Shown here: positions 1 through 7,439 of the stretch, piece by piece
Position numbering within the stretch: the stretch's first letter is position 1
Layout of the letters: each line of letters starts with the position of its first letter
Origin: Streptomyces collinus
Lineage (GTDB): Bacteria > Actinomycetota > Actinomycetes > Streptomycetales > Streptomycetaceae
Reading direction: 5' to 3'
Assembly: GCF_031348265.1 (NCBI RefSeq)
Contig: NZ_CP133771.1
Coordinates: 2,666,001-2,730,000, forward strand
Length of the DNA: 64,000 bases
The notes under the pieces: model-generated
Told to the model about the DNA's origin: nothing
The model's input: the letters and a program-made list of their open reading frames with translations, nothing else
Database searches by the model: none
Translations under genes and position numbers: made by a program

Positions 1-2
1 GC

Positions 3-101
3 GACCTCACCCTGGACGGCATGCGCCAACTCACCACGACATACCTGGATCAGGTGGGTCCCGCACTGGCCGGGAACTGGCGTGCGGAGCAGTCCCCTTA
101 G
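3..101 (+). CDS. C-terminal fragment of an unrecognised protein (cut by window edge)
   Basis: An open frame entering from the left edge ends at TAG 99-101 and encodes about 32 residues (starts DLTLDGMRQL, ends NWRAEQSP). Codon third positions are mostly G or C, as in the neighbouring genes, which supports real coding. I do not recognise the family. The next gene on the same strand starts 73 bases downstream. Confidence 0.45.
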   Translation, partial: DLTLDGMRQLTTTYLDQVGPALAGNWRAEQSP

Positions 102-174
102 GGCATACACCGAAACGTGATCCCGGTCACTTGGTTAACGCGAGACCCTCTCGTTCTCCTAGTGTGTCCTTTCA

Positions 175-1383
175 GTGACTTCCTTCGACACCTCCCCGCA
201 ACTGAACGTCTGGCGCGCACTGCTCGCCCTGGCCGTCGTCTTCGTGATGCTGGCGACCACCGGCTGGACGGCCCTGCGCAACCAGCGGGGCGCCACACCG
301 CTCCAGGCCTCGCTCACCGCCTGGGAGCACGGCCGGATCGGCGGGCACCCGCTGCCGGACCCGCAGTCCGAGCCGACGAGACTGGCCCGCTTCTTCGCGT
401 CGCTCACCGAGCAGGACCGTTCGACCCTGGTCCGCAAGTACTCGCTCGCGGTGGGCAACATGAACGGCGCGCCGGTCGAGCTGCGCTACCGCGCCAACCG
501 TCTCGCGCTCGCGAAGGCGCGCAAGGTCGAGCGGGAACGCATGCACGACAAGCGCCTCACCCAGGCCGGACAGCACGAGGCCGGGCGCAGGATGCACCGT
601 TTCGGGGACCTCTTGGAGAAGGGCCGGCACATCCTGGCCTTCGACCCGGAGGGCTCGGGCCGGGTGGCGGAGGTCTTCGGCGACCTGCGCGAGGCGGAGC
701 GGGTCTCGGTCGTCGTCCCCGGTGTCGACACCGACCTGCTCACCTTCCAGCGCACGCAGCGCAAGTACGCGGCGCCCGTCGGCATGGCCAAGTCCCTGTA
801 CGCGGCCGAGCGACAGGTGAGCCCCTCGACCCGTACGGCCGTCATCGCCTGGGCCGACTACACGGCACCCAGCGGCCTCGGCATCGACTCGGCCACGGCC
901 ATGCGCGCCGAGGAGGGTGCCGTACGGCTGAACGGGCTCGTGCGGGCCCTGCCGGGCAAGTCGCCGGTCTCGCTGTTCTGCCACAGCTACGGCTCCGTGG
1001 TGTGCGGGGTCGCCGCGCACTCGCTGCCGGGCCGGGTGTCCGACATCGCGGTGGCGGGCAGCCCCGGCATGCGGGTCGAGAGGGCGGCCCAGCTGCACAC
1101 CAGTGCCCGGGTGTGGGCGATGCGGGACTCCGACGACTGGATCCAGGACGTGCCCTACATGGAGGTCGGCGGGCTGGGCCACGGAGCCGACCCGGTGTCC
1201 GCCGGGTTCGGGGCGCGGGTGCTGTCGGCGGCCGGCGCGAAGGGTCACGCGGGCTACTTCGAGCCCGGGACGGCAAGTCTGTTCAATTTCGCAGAGATCG
1301 GCGTTGGCGCATACCGCTCGGTGCACTGCGCGCACGAAGACGGCGTCTGCCGTACCGGTTTGTCCGGCACGGCGGCGGCCTGA
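175..1383 (+). CDS. DUF1023 alpha/beta hydrolase, membrane-anchored
   Basis: A 402-residue protein starting at GTG. A hydrophobic stretch at about residues 13-32 looks like an N-terminal membrane anchor or uncleaved signal. The C-terminal half is an alpha/beta hydrolase of the actinobacterial DUF1023 type: a VVPGVDT strand-turn, a nucleophile elbow CHSYGS with Ser271, and a late GHAGYFEPGT segment that likely carries the catalytic His. The substrate is unknown; members are generally annotated only as hydrolases. It precedes the DUF4429 gene with a 75-bp gap and may act at the outer face of the membrane. The family call is firm, the function is not. Confidence 0.8.
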   Translation: MTSFDTSPQLNVWRALLALAVVFVMLATTGWTALRNQRGATPLQASLTAWEHGRIGGHPLPDPQSEPTRLARFFASLTEQDRSTLVRKYSLAVGNMNGAPVELRYRANRLALAKARKVERERMHDKRLTQAGQHEAGRRMHRFGDLLEKGRHILAFDPEGSGRVAEVFGDLREAERVSVVVPGVDTDLLTFQRTQRKYAAPVGMAKSLYAAERQVSPSTRTAVIAWADYTAPSGLGIDSATAMRAEEGAVRLNGLVRALPGKSPVSLFCHSYGSVVCGVAAHSLPGRVSDIAVAGSPGMRVERAAQLHTSARVWAMRDSDDWIQDVPYMEVGGLGHGADPVSAGFGARVLSAAGAKGHAGYFEPGTASLFNFAEIGVGAYRSVHCAHEDGVCRTGLSGTAAA

Positions 1384-1458
1384 CGCGCGTAGAGGCGAAG
1401 AAGTTGCGGTCTGCTCGGGAGGGGGACGGAGGAGCGCGTGCCGCATACGATGAGCCGC

Positions 1459-2301
1459 ATGGGTGACGTACTGGCCGGATTTCATGCCGCCTGGGAGTTC
1501 GAGTCCGACTCCGTGCTCATCCGCTACGAACGGGGGATTCGAACACCCAAGCTGTTCCAGGCTCTCGGGGAACGCCGTGTGCCCCTGGAGGCGATCGCCG
1601 GGGTGACGCTGACCCGCGGGAAACGCGGCACGGTCGTGCTGCGCGTCGAGCCGCGCCCCGGGGCGGACCCGTTGATGGAGGCGGCCGCCGGGCAGCTGAA
1701 GGAGAGCGGCGATCCCTACCGGCTGGTGCTGCCCGCCGAGCGGGAGGTGCTCGCCGAGTACTACGCCGACGAGCTGCGCACGCTGCTGACCGAGTCCGGG
1801 CCGGCGGACCGGTTCCTCGTGAAGCCGCCCGAGGGGCCGTTGTCCTTCAAGGCGTACGACGGGAAGGCGACCTTCGACGGACGGACCGTGAACTTCCGGT
1901 GGTTCTGGACGGGGGCGTCGTCGGCGAAGTGGAAGGCCGGCGACCAGAGCTTCTCCGTCGGGGAGCTGAACGGGGTGGAGTGGCGATCGCCGGAGGTCTT
2001 CGAAGGGCATTTGCGGCTTTTGCGCAGGGATGCGGAGATGTCGGCGGCCCAGGCCGATCAGGACCCCGCGGCGGTGGTGTTCGGGCTGGGGTACGGCCCC
2101 GTGCACGAGTCGCTGCCGTTCGCTGCCGCGGTGTTGGCGGCGGTGCGGACGTCGAGTCCGGTGGCGGCCGTGCCCGCGCCGCGGCGTGACCCCGCGGACA
2201 TCGCCGAGCGGATTCGGCACCTGGGTGAGTTGCATCAGGCCGGGTTGGTGACGGATGAGGAGTTTTCGGTCAAAAAGGCGGAGTTGTTGGCGGAGCTTTA
2301 G
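1459..2301 (+). CDS. DUF4429 domain protein with C-terminal SHOCT domain
   Basis: A 280-residue protein starting MGDVLAGFHAAWEF, typical of DUF4429 proteins. The last ~30 residues (IRHLGELHQAGLVTDEEFSV) are a SHOCT motif, a short C-terminal domain found on many bacterial proteins and thought to mediate oligomerisation. There is no signal peptide. Two upstream in-frame starts exist (GTG 1438, ATG 1450), but a TACGAT -10 box at 1446-1451 sits seven bases before ATG 1459. This fits leaderless transcription from that start and matches the family N-terminus. The function is unknown. It converges on the aldo/keto reductase gene. Confidence 0.8.
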   Translation: MGDVLAGFHAAWEFESDSVLIRYERGIRTPKLFQALGERRVPLEAIAGVTLTRGKRGTVVLRVEPRPGADPLMEAAAGQLKESGDPYRLVLPAEREVLAEYYADELRTLLTESGPADRFLVKPPEGPLSFKAYDGKATFDGRTVNFRWFWTGASSAKWKAGDQSFSVGELNGVEWRSPEVFEGHLRLLRRDAEMSAAQADQDPAAVVFGLGYGPVHESLPFAAAVLAAVRTSSPVAAVPAPRRDPADIAERIRHLGELHQAGLVTDEEFSVKKAELLAEL

Positions 2302-2384
2302 CGTCTGCCGGGTGCCTGTGGGTGGGCGGGCGCGGGTCGCGTGTGGTTGTTCGCGCAGTTCCCCGCGCCCCCAAAGGGCCTTTC

Positions 2385-3401
2385 CTACTCCCTGCCTGCC
2401 GACGTGAACGCCATGTCCGCATACCGCGTGCCCGCCACCTGGGCCGCTATGCCGTCCAGCAGGTCCAGTTGCCCGTCGGTCAGGACGATCCTGGTCGCCC
2501 CCGTGTTCTCCTCGATCCTGGAGGGCTTGCGGGTGCCGGGGATCGGGATGACCGGGAGGTCGTGGACCGTCGCCTGCTGCTGGGCCCAGGCCAGGGCTAT
2601 CTGACCGAGGGTCGCGTCATGGGCGTCGGCCACCGAGCGGATCAGCTCCAGCAGGGTCGCGTTCGCCGTGGCGTTGTCGCCGGTGAAGCGGGGCTGCTGG
2701 CGGCGGAAGTCACCGGCGCTCAGGTCCTGCTCGGCGTCGGTGAAGGAGCCGGTGAGGAAGCCCCGGCCGAGGGGCGAGTACGCGACGAGGGCCACGCCCA
2801 GGTCACGGGCCGCGGGGACGACGTACGTCTCGATGTCCCGGCTGAACAGCGACCACTCCGACTGCACGGCGGCGATGGGGTGGACGGCGTGCGCGGCCCG
2901 CAGTTCGTCCGCCGTGACCTCGCTCAGGCCGAGGTGCTTGACCTTGCCCTCGCGCACCAGGTCGGCCATCGTGCCGACGCTCTCCTCGATCGGCACGTTC
3001 ACATCGCGCCGGTGCATGTAGTAGAGGTCGATGACGTCGACGTCCAGGCGCTTCAGGCTCGCCTCGACGGCCTGGCGGATGTAGGGCGGGTCGTTGCGGA
3101 TGACCCGGCGGGTGGGGTCGTCCGGGGGGATCGACAGGGCGAACTTGGTCGCGATGACGACCTCGTCGCGGTGGGCCTTGAAGAACGGCGACAGGAACCG
3201 CTCGTTCTCGCCGGCCCCGTACGCGTCGGCCGTGTCGTAGAAGGTGACGCCCAGTTCGAGCGCCCGTTCCAGCGTGGCCCGGGACGCGTCGGCGTCCGAG
3301 GGGCCGTAGCCGAAGCTCATGCCCATGCAGCCGAGGCCCTGGACGCTCACCTCGGGACCCTTGTCGCCGAGCTTCGCCGTCGTGATCCTGCCGTCCGTCA
3401 T
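2385..3401 (-). CDS. Aldo/keto reductase
   Basis: A 338-residue NADPH-dependent aldo/keto reductase of the YajO/tas-like class. The catalytic tetrad is visible: Asp56 and Tyr61 in FYDTADAYG, Lys86 in VIATKF and His130 in YYMHRRD. The SYSPLGRGFLTG region and the C-terminal IPIPGTRKPSRIEEN cofactor-binding segment are intact. Its start ATG overlaps the stop of the upstream MerR gene by 4 bases (ATGA), so the two are probably translationally coupled and MerR likely controls its own operon. The carbonyl substrate cannot be told from sequence; detoxification of aldehydes or quinones is the usual guess. Confidence 0.9.
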   Translation of the reverse strand: MTDGRITTAKLGDKGPEVSVQGLGCMGMSFGYGPSDADASRATLERALELGVTFYDTADAYGAGENERFLSPFFKAHRDEVVIATKFALSIPPDDPTRRVIRNDPPYIRQAVEASLKRLDVDVIDLYYMHRRDVNVPIEESVGTMADLVREGKVKHLGLSEVTADELRAAHAVHPIAAVQSEWSLFSRDIETYVVPAARDLGVALVAYSPLGRGFLTGSFTDAEQDLSAGDFRRQQPRFTGDNATANATLLELIRSVADAHDATLGQIALAWAQQQATVHDLPVIPIPGTRKPSRIEENTGATRIVLTDGQLDLLDGIAAQVAGTRYADMAFTSAGRE

Positions 3402-3862
3402 CGGGACCTCTCCGACGCCAGGGCGTGCCCGGCGTCCGCGTAGAAACTGATCTTCCGGTCGAGCACGGCGAGCGTGCCCCGGAGTTCGTCGATCCTGGCC
3501 AGGACGTCCTCACGGGTCGTCTTCAGCAGCTGGAAGCGCTCGCCGTAGGTGTGGTCGCCCTCGCGCACCAGTTCCGCGTACCGGACCATGTCCGCGACCG
3601 GCATGCCCGTCAGGCGGAGCTTGCCGACGAGGTCGAGCCAGTCGAGGTCGCGGTTGGTGTAGCGGCGCTGGCCGGTGTGGGACCGGTCGATGTGCGGCAT
3701 CAGGCCGATGCGCTCGTACCAGCGCAGGGTGTGTGCCGTCAGGCCGGTGAAGGCGACGACCTCGCTGATCGTGTAGTGGTCGTCACCGTCCGGGCGCCGG
3801 TTCTGCTGCGGCGGGCCGGCGCAGGTGTCGGTCCTGGTCCCCGTGGTCTCCATCACCGTCAT
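3398..3862 (-). CDS. MerR-family transcriptional regulator
   Basis: A 154-residue regulator. The winged helix-turn-helix occupies about residues 30-75 (YTISEVVAFTGLTAHTLRWY, then ERIGLMP and a GQRRYTNRDLDWL wing), followed by a long dimerisation helix. There is no C-terminal cysteine cluster, so it senses something other than metal, probably an organic effector. The start at 3862 lies seven bases after a -10 box, so the message is likely leaderless. The promoter has a 19-bp spacer with a dyad, the hallmark of MerR-activated promoters. It forms an overlapping operon with the aldo/keto reductase. Confidence 0.9.
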   Translation of the reverse strand: MTVMETTGTRTDTCAGPPQQNRRPDGDDHYTISEVVAFTGLTAHTLRWYERIGLMPHIDRSHTGQRRYTNRDLDWLDLVGKLRLTGMPVADMVRYAELVREGDHTYGERFQLLKTTREDVLARIDELRGTLAVLDRKISFYADAGHALASERSR

Positions 3863-3869
3863 GGCCCCA

Positions 3870-3900
3870 ACGCTAGAACCTTGGAGTGCGCTCCAAGCAA
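3870..3900 (-). promoter_or_regulatory. MerR-type promoter with 19-bp spacer and operator dyad
   Basis: Read on the minus strand: -35 TTGCTT (3895-3900), a 19-bp spacer (3876-3894), then -10 TAGCGT (3870-3875). The dyad CTTGGAG-TGCG-CTCCAAG (3880-3897) lies in the over-long spacer and runs into the -35 box. Over-long spacers carrying a dyad are the established signature of MerR-controlled promoters, where the regulator untwists the DNA. It drives the merR-aldo/keto reductase pair. Confidence 0.75.
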
Positions 3901-3960
3901 GCGCCGACGGTAAGAAATCGGCAGGACGTTTCCGGATCCGGCTGGTTAGCGTACGGACTC

Positions 3961-4431
3961 ATGAGTGTTGTACGTCGCGCCCTGCCCGCCGACGCCGAGG
4001 AAGTCCTGCGCCTGCGTCAGGTCATGATCGACGCGGTGTTCGCCTCCGGTTCCTCCTTCGCCTGGCACGGGGAATCCCTCCCCACCCTCCGGGCCAGACT
4101 CGGCGAAACGGACGGGGACTTCGTGGCGTTCGTCGTCGACCACCCCGAGCGGCCGGGGGCGCTGGCCTCCCTGGTGGCCGGGACGATCGACTACCGCATC
4201 GGCAAGCCGGGGGATCCGCACGGCATGGTGGGCTTCGTGTTCAGCGTCGCCACCGACCCGGGTGCGCGGCGCCGGGGTTACGCGCGCGCCTGCATGACCA
4301 CGCTCCTTGCCTGGTTCCGCGAGCGCGGTGCCCGGCGCGTGCAGCTCACCGCCTCGCCGGAGGCCGAGCCGCTGTACGTCTCCCTCGGGTTCCGGCCCAA
4401 GCCCGACCCCTTGCTGGAACTCACGCTCTGA
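3961..4431 (+). CDS. GNAT-family N-acetyltransferase
   Basis: A 156-residue GNAT acetyltransferase beginning MSVVRRALPADAEEVLRLRQ, the usual beta1-alpha1 opening. The acetyl-CoA loop is at about residues 98-112 (FSVATDPGARRRGYARAC, a Q/RxxGxG/A-like turn), followed by the YVSLGF C-terminal strand. The start is ATG 3961: a TAGCGT box at 3947-3952 ends eight bases upstream, and the long in-frame extension further upstream overlaps the merR promoter. The acceptor substrate is unknown. The gene is divergent from merR and followed 18 bases later by a serine hydrolase gene. Confidence 0.85.
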   Translation: MSVVRRALPADAEEVLRLRQVMIDAVFASGSSFAWHGESLPTLRARLGETDGDFVAFVVDHPERPGALASLVAGTIDYRIGKPGDPHGMVGFVFSVATDPGARRRGYARACMTTLLAWFRERGARRVQLTASPEAEPLYVSLGFRPKPDPLLELTL

Positions 4432-4449
4432 GCGCATAGGCTCGAACGC

Positions 4450-5265
4450 ATGTCGCTGAAGAGCCTCGCCCTGATCGAGAACTGGCCGGTTCCCACCGCT
4501 GCGGCGGGTGCCGTACGAGCGGACGGCACCGTCCTCGGCACCCACGGGCCGGCCGGGCAGCGGTTCCCGCTCGCGTCGGTGACCAAGCCGCTGGCCGCCT
4601 ACGCGGTGCTCGTCGCGTACGAGGAGGGGGCCGTCGAGTTCGACGAACCCGCGGGTCCTCCCGGGTCGACGGTCCGGCACCTGCTGGCGCACACCTCGGG
4701 CCTCGCCTTCGACGAGCACAAGGTCACGGCCCCGCCCGGGGAGCGGCGGCTGTACTCCAACGCCGGCTTCGAGCAGCTGGGCGACCATGTGGCCAAGGCC
4801 ACCGACATCCCGTTCGGGGAGTACCTGCGGCAGGCCGTGCTGGAGCCGCTGGGCATGACCTCGACGACCCTGGAGGGCTCCCCGGCCAAGGACGGCGTGT
4901 CGACGGTCGAGGACCTGCTGCGGTTCGCCGCCGAGGTGCAGGCCCCGCGGCTGCTGGATCCCCGCACGGTCGCCGAGGCGATGACCGTGCACTACCCGGG
5001 CACCAAGGGCGTCCTGCCGGGGTACGGCCACCAGAACCCCAACGACTGGGGGCTCGGCTTCGAGATCCGCGACTCCAAGTCGCCGCACTGGACGGGCTCG
5101 TCGTCCTCGCCGCGCACCTTCGGACATTTCGGGCAGTCGGGTACGTTCCTGTGGATCGACCCGGACGCGGGCGCGGCCTGCGTGGCACTGACGGACCGGG
5201 CGTTCGGACCGTGGGCGATCGAGGCGTGGCCGCCGTTCACGGACGCGGTGCGGGCCGAGCTCTAG
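4450..5265 (+). CDS. Serine hydrolase, beta-lactamase/penicillin-binding fold
   Basis: A 271-residue class C-like serine hydrolase without a signal peptide. It carries the SxxK motif (Ser43-Val-Thr-Lys46), a YSN motif at residues 102-104 and an HFGQSG segment in place of KTG. It is shorter than EstB-type esterases (about 380). A TAGGCT box at 4437-4442 followed by seven bases suggests a leaderless message. The stop codon TAG at 5263-5265 forms part of the left CTAG of the inverted-repeat element described next. A cytoplasmic esterase or amidase role is likely; the substrate is unknown. Confidence 0.85.
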   Translation: MSLKSLALIENWPVPTAAAGAVRADGTVLGTHGPAGQRFPLASVTKPLAAYAVLVAYEEGAVEFDEPAGPPGSTVRHLLAHTSGLAFDEHKVTAPPGERRLYSNAGFEQLGDHVAKATDIPFGEYLRQAVLEPLGMTSTTLEGSPAKDGVSTVEDLLRFAAEVQAPRLLDPRTVAEAMTVHYPGTKGVLPGYGHQNPNDWGLGFEIRDSKSPHWTGSSSSPRTFGHFGQSGTFLWIDPDAGAACVALTDRAFGPWAIEAWPPFTDAVRAEL

Positions 5266-5430
5266 GGCCCTTCTGATGGATCTCCGTGGAGGAAGGAGCG
5301 GTGTTCGGTGCGTGCTCTCGGCGTGCCGGGCGGAAGCCCTCGTAGCGGAGCTACTAGGGCTTTTGTCCGGTGCGGCGAGAGTGCGTGCCGGGCATCGCGA
5401 CGCCGCGGAGATCCATCAGAAGGGCCCTAG
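5262..5430. mobile_element. MITE-like inverted-repeat element inserted at CTAG
   Basis: A non-coding palindromic element. The outer 25 bases at 5262-5286 are repeated exactly as an inverted copy at 5406-5430. If the CTAG at each end is a target duplication, the element proper is 5266-5426 (161 bp) with 21-bp perfect terminal repeats. The interior is an imperfect palindrome, with a central hairpin around GTAGC-GGA-GCTAC flanked by AGCCCT and AGGGCT plus a TTTT run, so it could also terminate transcription. It carries no transposase. It sits exactly between two convergent genes whose TAG stop codons are formed by the two CTAG copies. Confidence 0.7.
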
Positions 5431-6083
5431 GCCGGGCCCATCTCCCAGATCAGCAGCTCCGCCCCGGTCGTACCCTCCGCCTCCAGGCCCTTGGCGTCCG
5501 TGATCCGGGCCGCGTCGCCGGCGCCCAGCGTCTCGCCGTCCAGGCGTACCTCGCCGCGGACGACGTGCAGGTACGCGTGCGCCCCGTCCGGCACCGCCGT
5601 CCGCTCCCCGGGCCCGAGGCGCCGCACGTGCAGCATCGCCCCGGCCTCGGGGACGGCGTAGGGCGTCGAGTCGGCGATGCCGCGGACGACCTCGTAGGAC
5701 GGGTCGCCGCCGGGCCGCAGCGGGGCCAGCCACATCTGGATGAAGGTCAGGGGTTCCGGGCCGTCGTTGCGCTCCACGTGCCGCACGCCGCCCGCCGAAC
5801 TGAGCCGCTGCACGTCGCCGTGCCGCACGACCGATTCGCGCCCGGTGGAGTCCCGGTGCGTCAGCTCGCCCTCCACCACCCAGGTCACGATCTCGGTGTG
5901 GCTGTGCGGATGCTCGTCGAAGCCGGCCCCGGGCGCCAGCCGCTCCTCGTTGCACGCGAGCACCGCGCCGAAACGGAGGTTGTCCGGGTCGTAGTGGGAC
6001 CCGAAGGAGAAGGCGTGCCGGCTCTCGATTCCGGCCGCCGGGTCGCCGCCCTGGTAGCGCTCGCCTGCGCGCCGAATGTCCAT
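5427..6083 (-). CDS. Pirin-family cupin protein
   Basis: A 218-residue bicupin of the pirin family, starting MDIRRAGERYQGGDP. The metal-binding motif is EHPHSHTE (His58, His60 and His62 among the candidate ligands), as in pirins and YhhW-type quercetinase-like proteins. The C-terminal cupin half ends LLIWEMGPA. Longer in-frame starts upstream run into the divergent fasR gene and lack support. A GTG one codon upstream is preceded by a TACGGT box (6094-6099) and could be a leaderless start. Pirins act as metal-dependent dioxygenases or regulators; which applies here is unknown. Its stop TAG is formed by the right-hand CTAG of the inverted-repeat element. Confidence 0.85.
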   Translation of the reverse strand: MDIRRAGERYQGGDPAAGIESRHAFSFGSHYDPDNLRFGAVLACNEERLAPGAGFDEHPHSHTEIVTWVVEGELTHRDSTGRESVVRHGDVQRLSSAGGVRHVERNDGPEPLTFIQMWLAPLRPGGDPSYEVVRGIADSTPYAVPEAGAMLHVRRLGPGERTAVPDGAHAYLHVVRGEVRLDGETLGAGDAARITDAKGLEAEGTTGAELLIWEMGPA

Positions 6084-6144
6084 CACGGAGCCCACCGTAG
6101 ACCCGGCGACCCACCTTCCCGTCCGGATAAGGCAGTCTTGTCCC

Positions 6145-7350
6145 GTGCCCGAACCCGAAACCGGTAAGAACGAAGCCGCAGCCCATGACGTCCATCCGCA
6201 TGCCGCGACGCTGAAGCGGCTGGAGAAGTCGTCCGGATCGCTCGCCGCGCAGGCCATCGCGCGGATGGACGAGACGCTGCCCTGGTACCGGGCCATGCCC
6301 CCGGAGAACCGTTCCTGGATCGGTCTGGTCGCACAGGCGGGCATCGCCGCGTTCACCGAGTGGTTCCGGTATCCGGACGCCCCGCAGGCCATCTCCACCG
6401 ACGTGTTCGGCACCGCGCCGCGCGAGCTGACCCGGGCGATCACGCTGCGCCAGACCGTGGAGATGGTGCGCACCACCATCGAGGTCATGGAGAGCGCGAT
6501 CGACGAGGTCGCGGCCCCCGGCGACGAGCGGGTGCTGCGCGAGGCGCTGCTCGTCTACGCCCGGGAGATCGCCTTCGCGACGGCCCAGGTGTACGCCCAG
6601 GCCGCCGAGGCGCGGGGCGCCTGGGACGCGCGGCTGGAGTCCCTGGTCGTGAACGCCGTGCTCAGCGGCGAGGCCGACGAGGGGGCCGTGTCGCGGGCCG
6701 CCGCCCTCGGGTGGAACTCGCCGGAGCACGTGTGCGTGGTGCTCGGGACGGCGCCCGACGGGGACAGCGAACTGACCGTCGAGGCGATACGGCGTGCGGC
6801 CCGGCACGCCAAGCTCCAGGTGCTCACCGGTGTGCTCGGCGACCGGCTGGTCGTCATCGCGGGCGGCAGCGACAACCCGCTGGCCGTGGCCAAGTCGCTC
6901 ATCGGCCCGTTCGCCGCCGGACCGGTCGTGGCAGGCCCGGTCGTGCCCGACCTGCAGGCCGCGACCCGGTCCGCGCAGGCCGCAGCGGCCGGGCTGAAGG
7001 CGTGTTCCGCCTGGCAGGACGCCCCGCGCCCGGTCCTGGCGGACGATCTGCTCCCGGAGCGCGCGATGGCCGGGGACCCCTCGGCCCGTGAGCAACTGGT
7101 GGAGGAGATCTACAGACCGCTGGAGGAGGCCGGGGCCGCGCTCCTGGAGACCCTCAGCGTCTATCTCGAACAGGCGAGCAGTCTGGAGGGGGCCGCCCGG
7201 ATGCTGTTCGTCCATCCCAACACCGTCCGCTACCGGCTTCGACGTGTGACTGACGTCACCGGTTGGTCACCCTCCGATGTACGCTCTGCGTTCACCCTGC
7301 GGATCGCACTGATCCTGGGGCGTCTGGTCGATGGAGATCTCCAGCTCTAA
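6145..7350 (+). CDS. fasR: FasR, PucR-type activator of the fatty-acid synthase operon
   Basis: A 401-residue PucR-family regulator starting at GTG (MPEPETGKNEAAAHD). After an N-terminal helical domain and a central GGDEF-like region (about 165-290), a C-terminal helix-turn-helix (YLEQASSLEGAARMLFVHPN then TVRYRLRR) gives the PucR signature. It lies immediately upstream of fabD-fabH-acpP-fabF in the order known from Streptomyces coelicolor, where FasR is reported to activate the fab operon. That link is established knowledge for the family; here it rests on synteny and domain layout. CAGTCT at 6133-6138 may be the -10 of a leaderless message. Confidence 0.9.
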   Translation: MPEPETGKNEAAAHDVHPHAATLKRLEKSSGSLAAQAIARMDETLPWYRAMPPENRSWIGLVAQAGIAAFTEWFRYPDAPQAISTDVFGTAPRELTRAITLRQTVEMVRTTIEVMESAIDEVAAPGDERVLREALLVYAREIAFATAQVYAQAAEARGAWDARLESLVVNAVLSGEADEGAVSRAAALGWNSPEHVCVVLGTAPDGDSELTVEAIRRAARHAKLQVLTGVLGDRLVVIAGGSDNPLAVAKSLIGPFAAGPVVAGPVVPDLQAATRSAQAAAAGLKACSAWQDAPRPVLADDLLPERAMAGDPSAREQLVEEIYRPLEEAGAALLETLSVYLEQASSLEGAARMLFVHPNTVRYRLRRVTDVTGWSPSDVRSAFTLRIALILGRLVDGDLQL

Positions 7351-7375
7351 GGTTTTGTCGGGGCTCGACAAAACC
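7351..7375. promoter_or_regulatory. Perfect palindrome upstream of fabD, candidate FasR operator
   Basis: GGTTTTGTCG and CGACAAAACC, perfect 10-bp arms around GGGCT, start at the first base after the fasR stop and end 64 bases before fabD. The A/T content of the arms is unusual for this genome. A run of C rather than T follows, so an intrinsic terminator is less likely. The position fits the fab promoter, the known FasR target. Confidence 0.6.
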
Positions 7376-7439
7376 CCCCCGTGTTCTTCGTCCTTGTCCT
7401 CACGGGCGGCCGTGCCCGTCCCCAAGAGAGAGTGTGAGA

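Noticed and set aside
172..2235. 687-codon open frame on the minus strand
   Set aside because: It is the antisense of the DUF1023 and DUF4429 genes, low-complexity and Arg/Gly-rich, as expected from GC-rich third positions.
5276..5503. Small gene inside the inverted-repeat element
   Set aside because: The frame crosses the palindrome and the pirin gene end, has no ribosome site and shows no recognisable motif.
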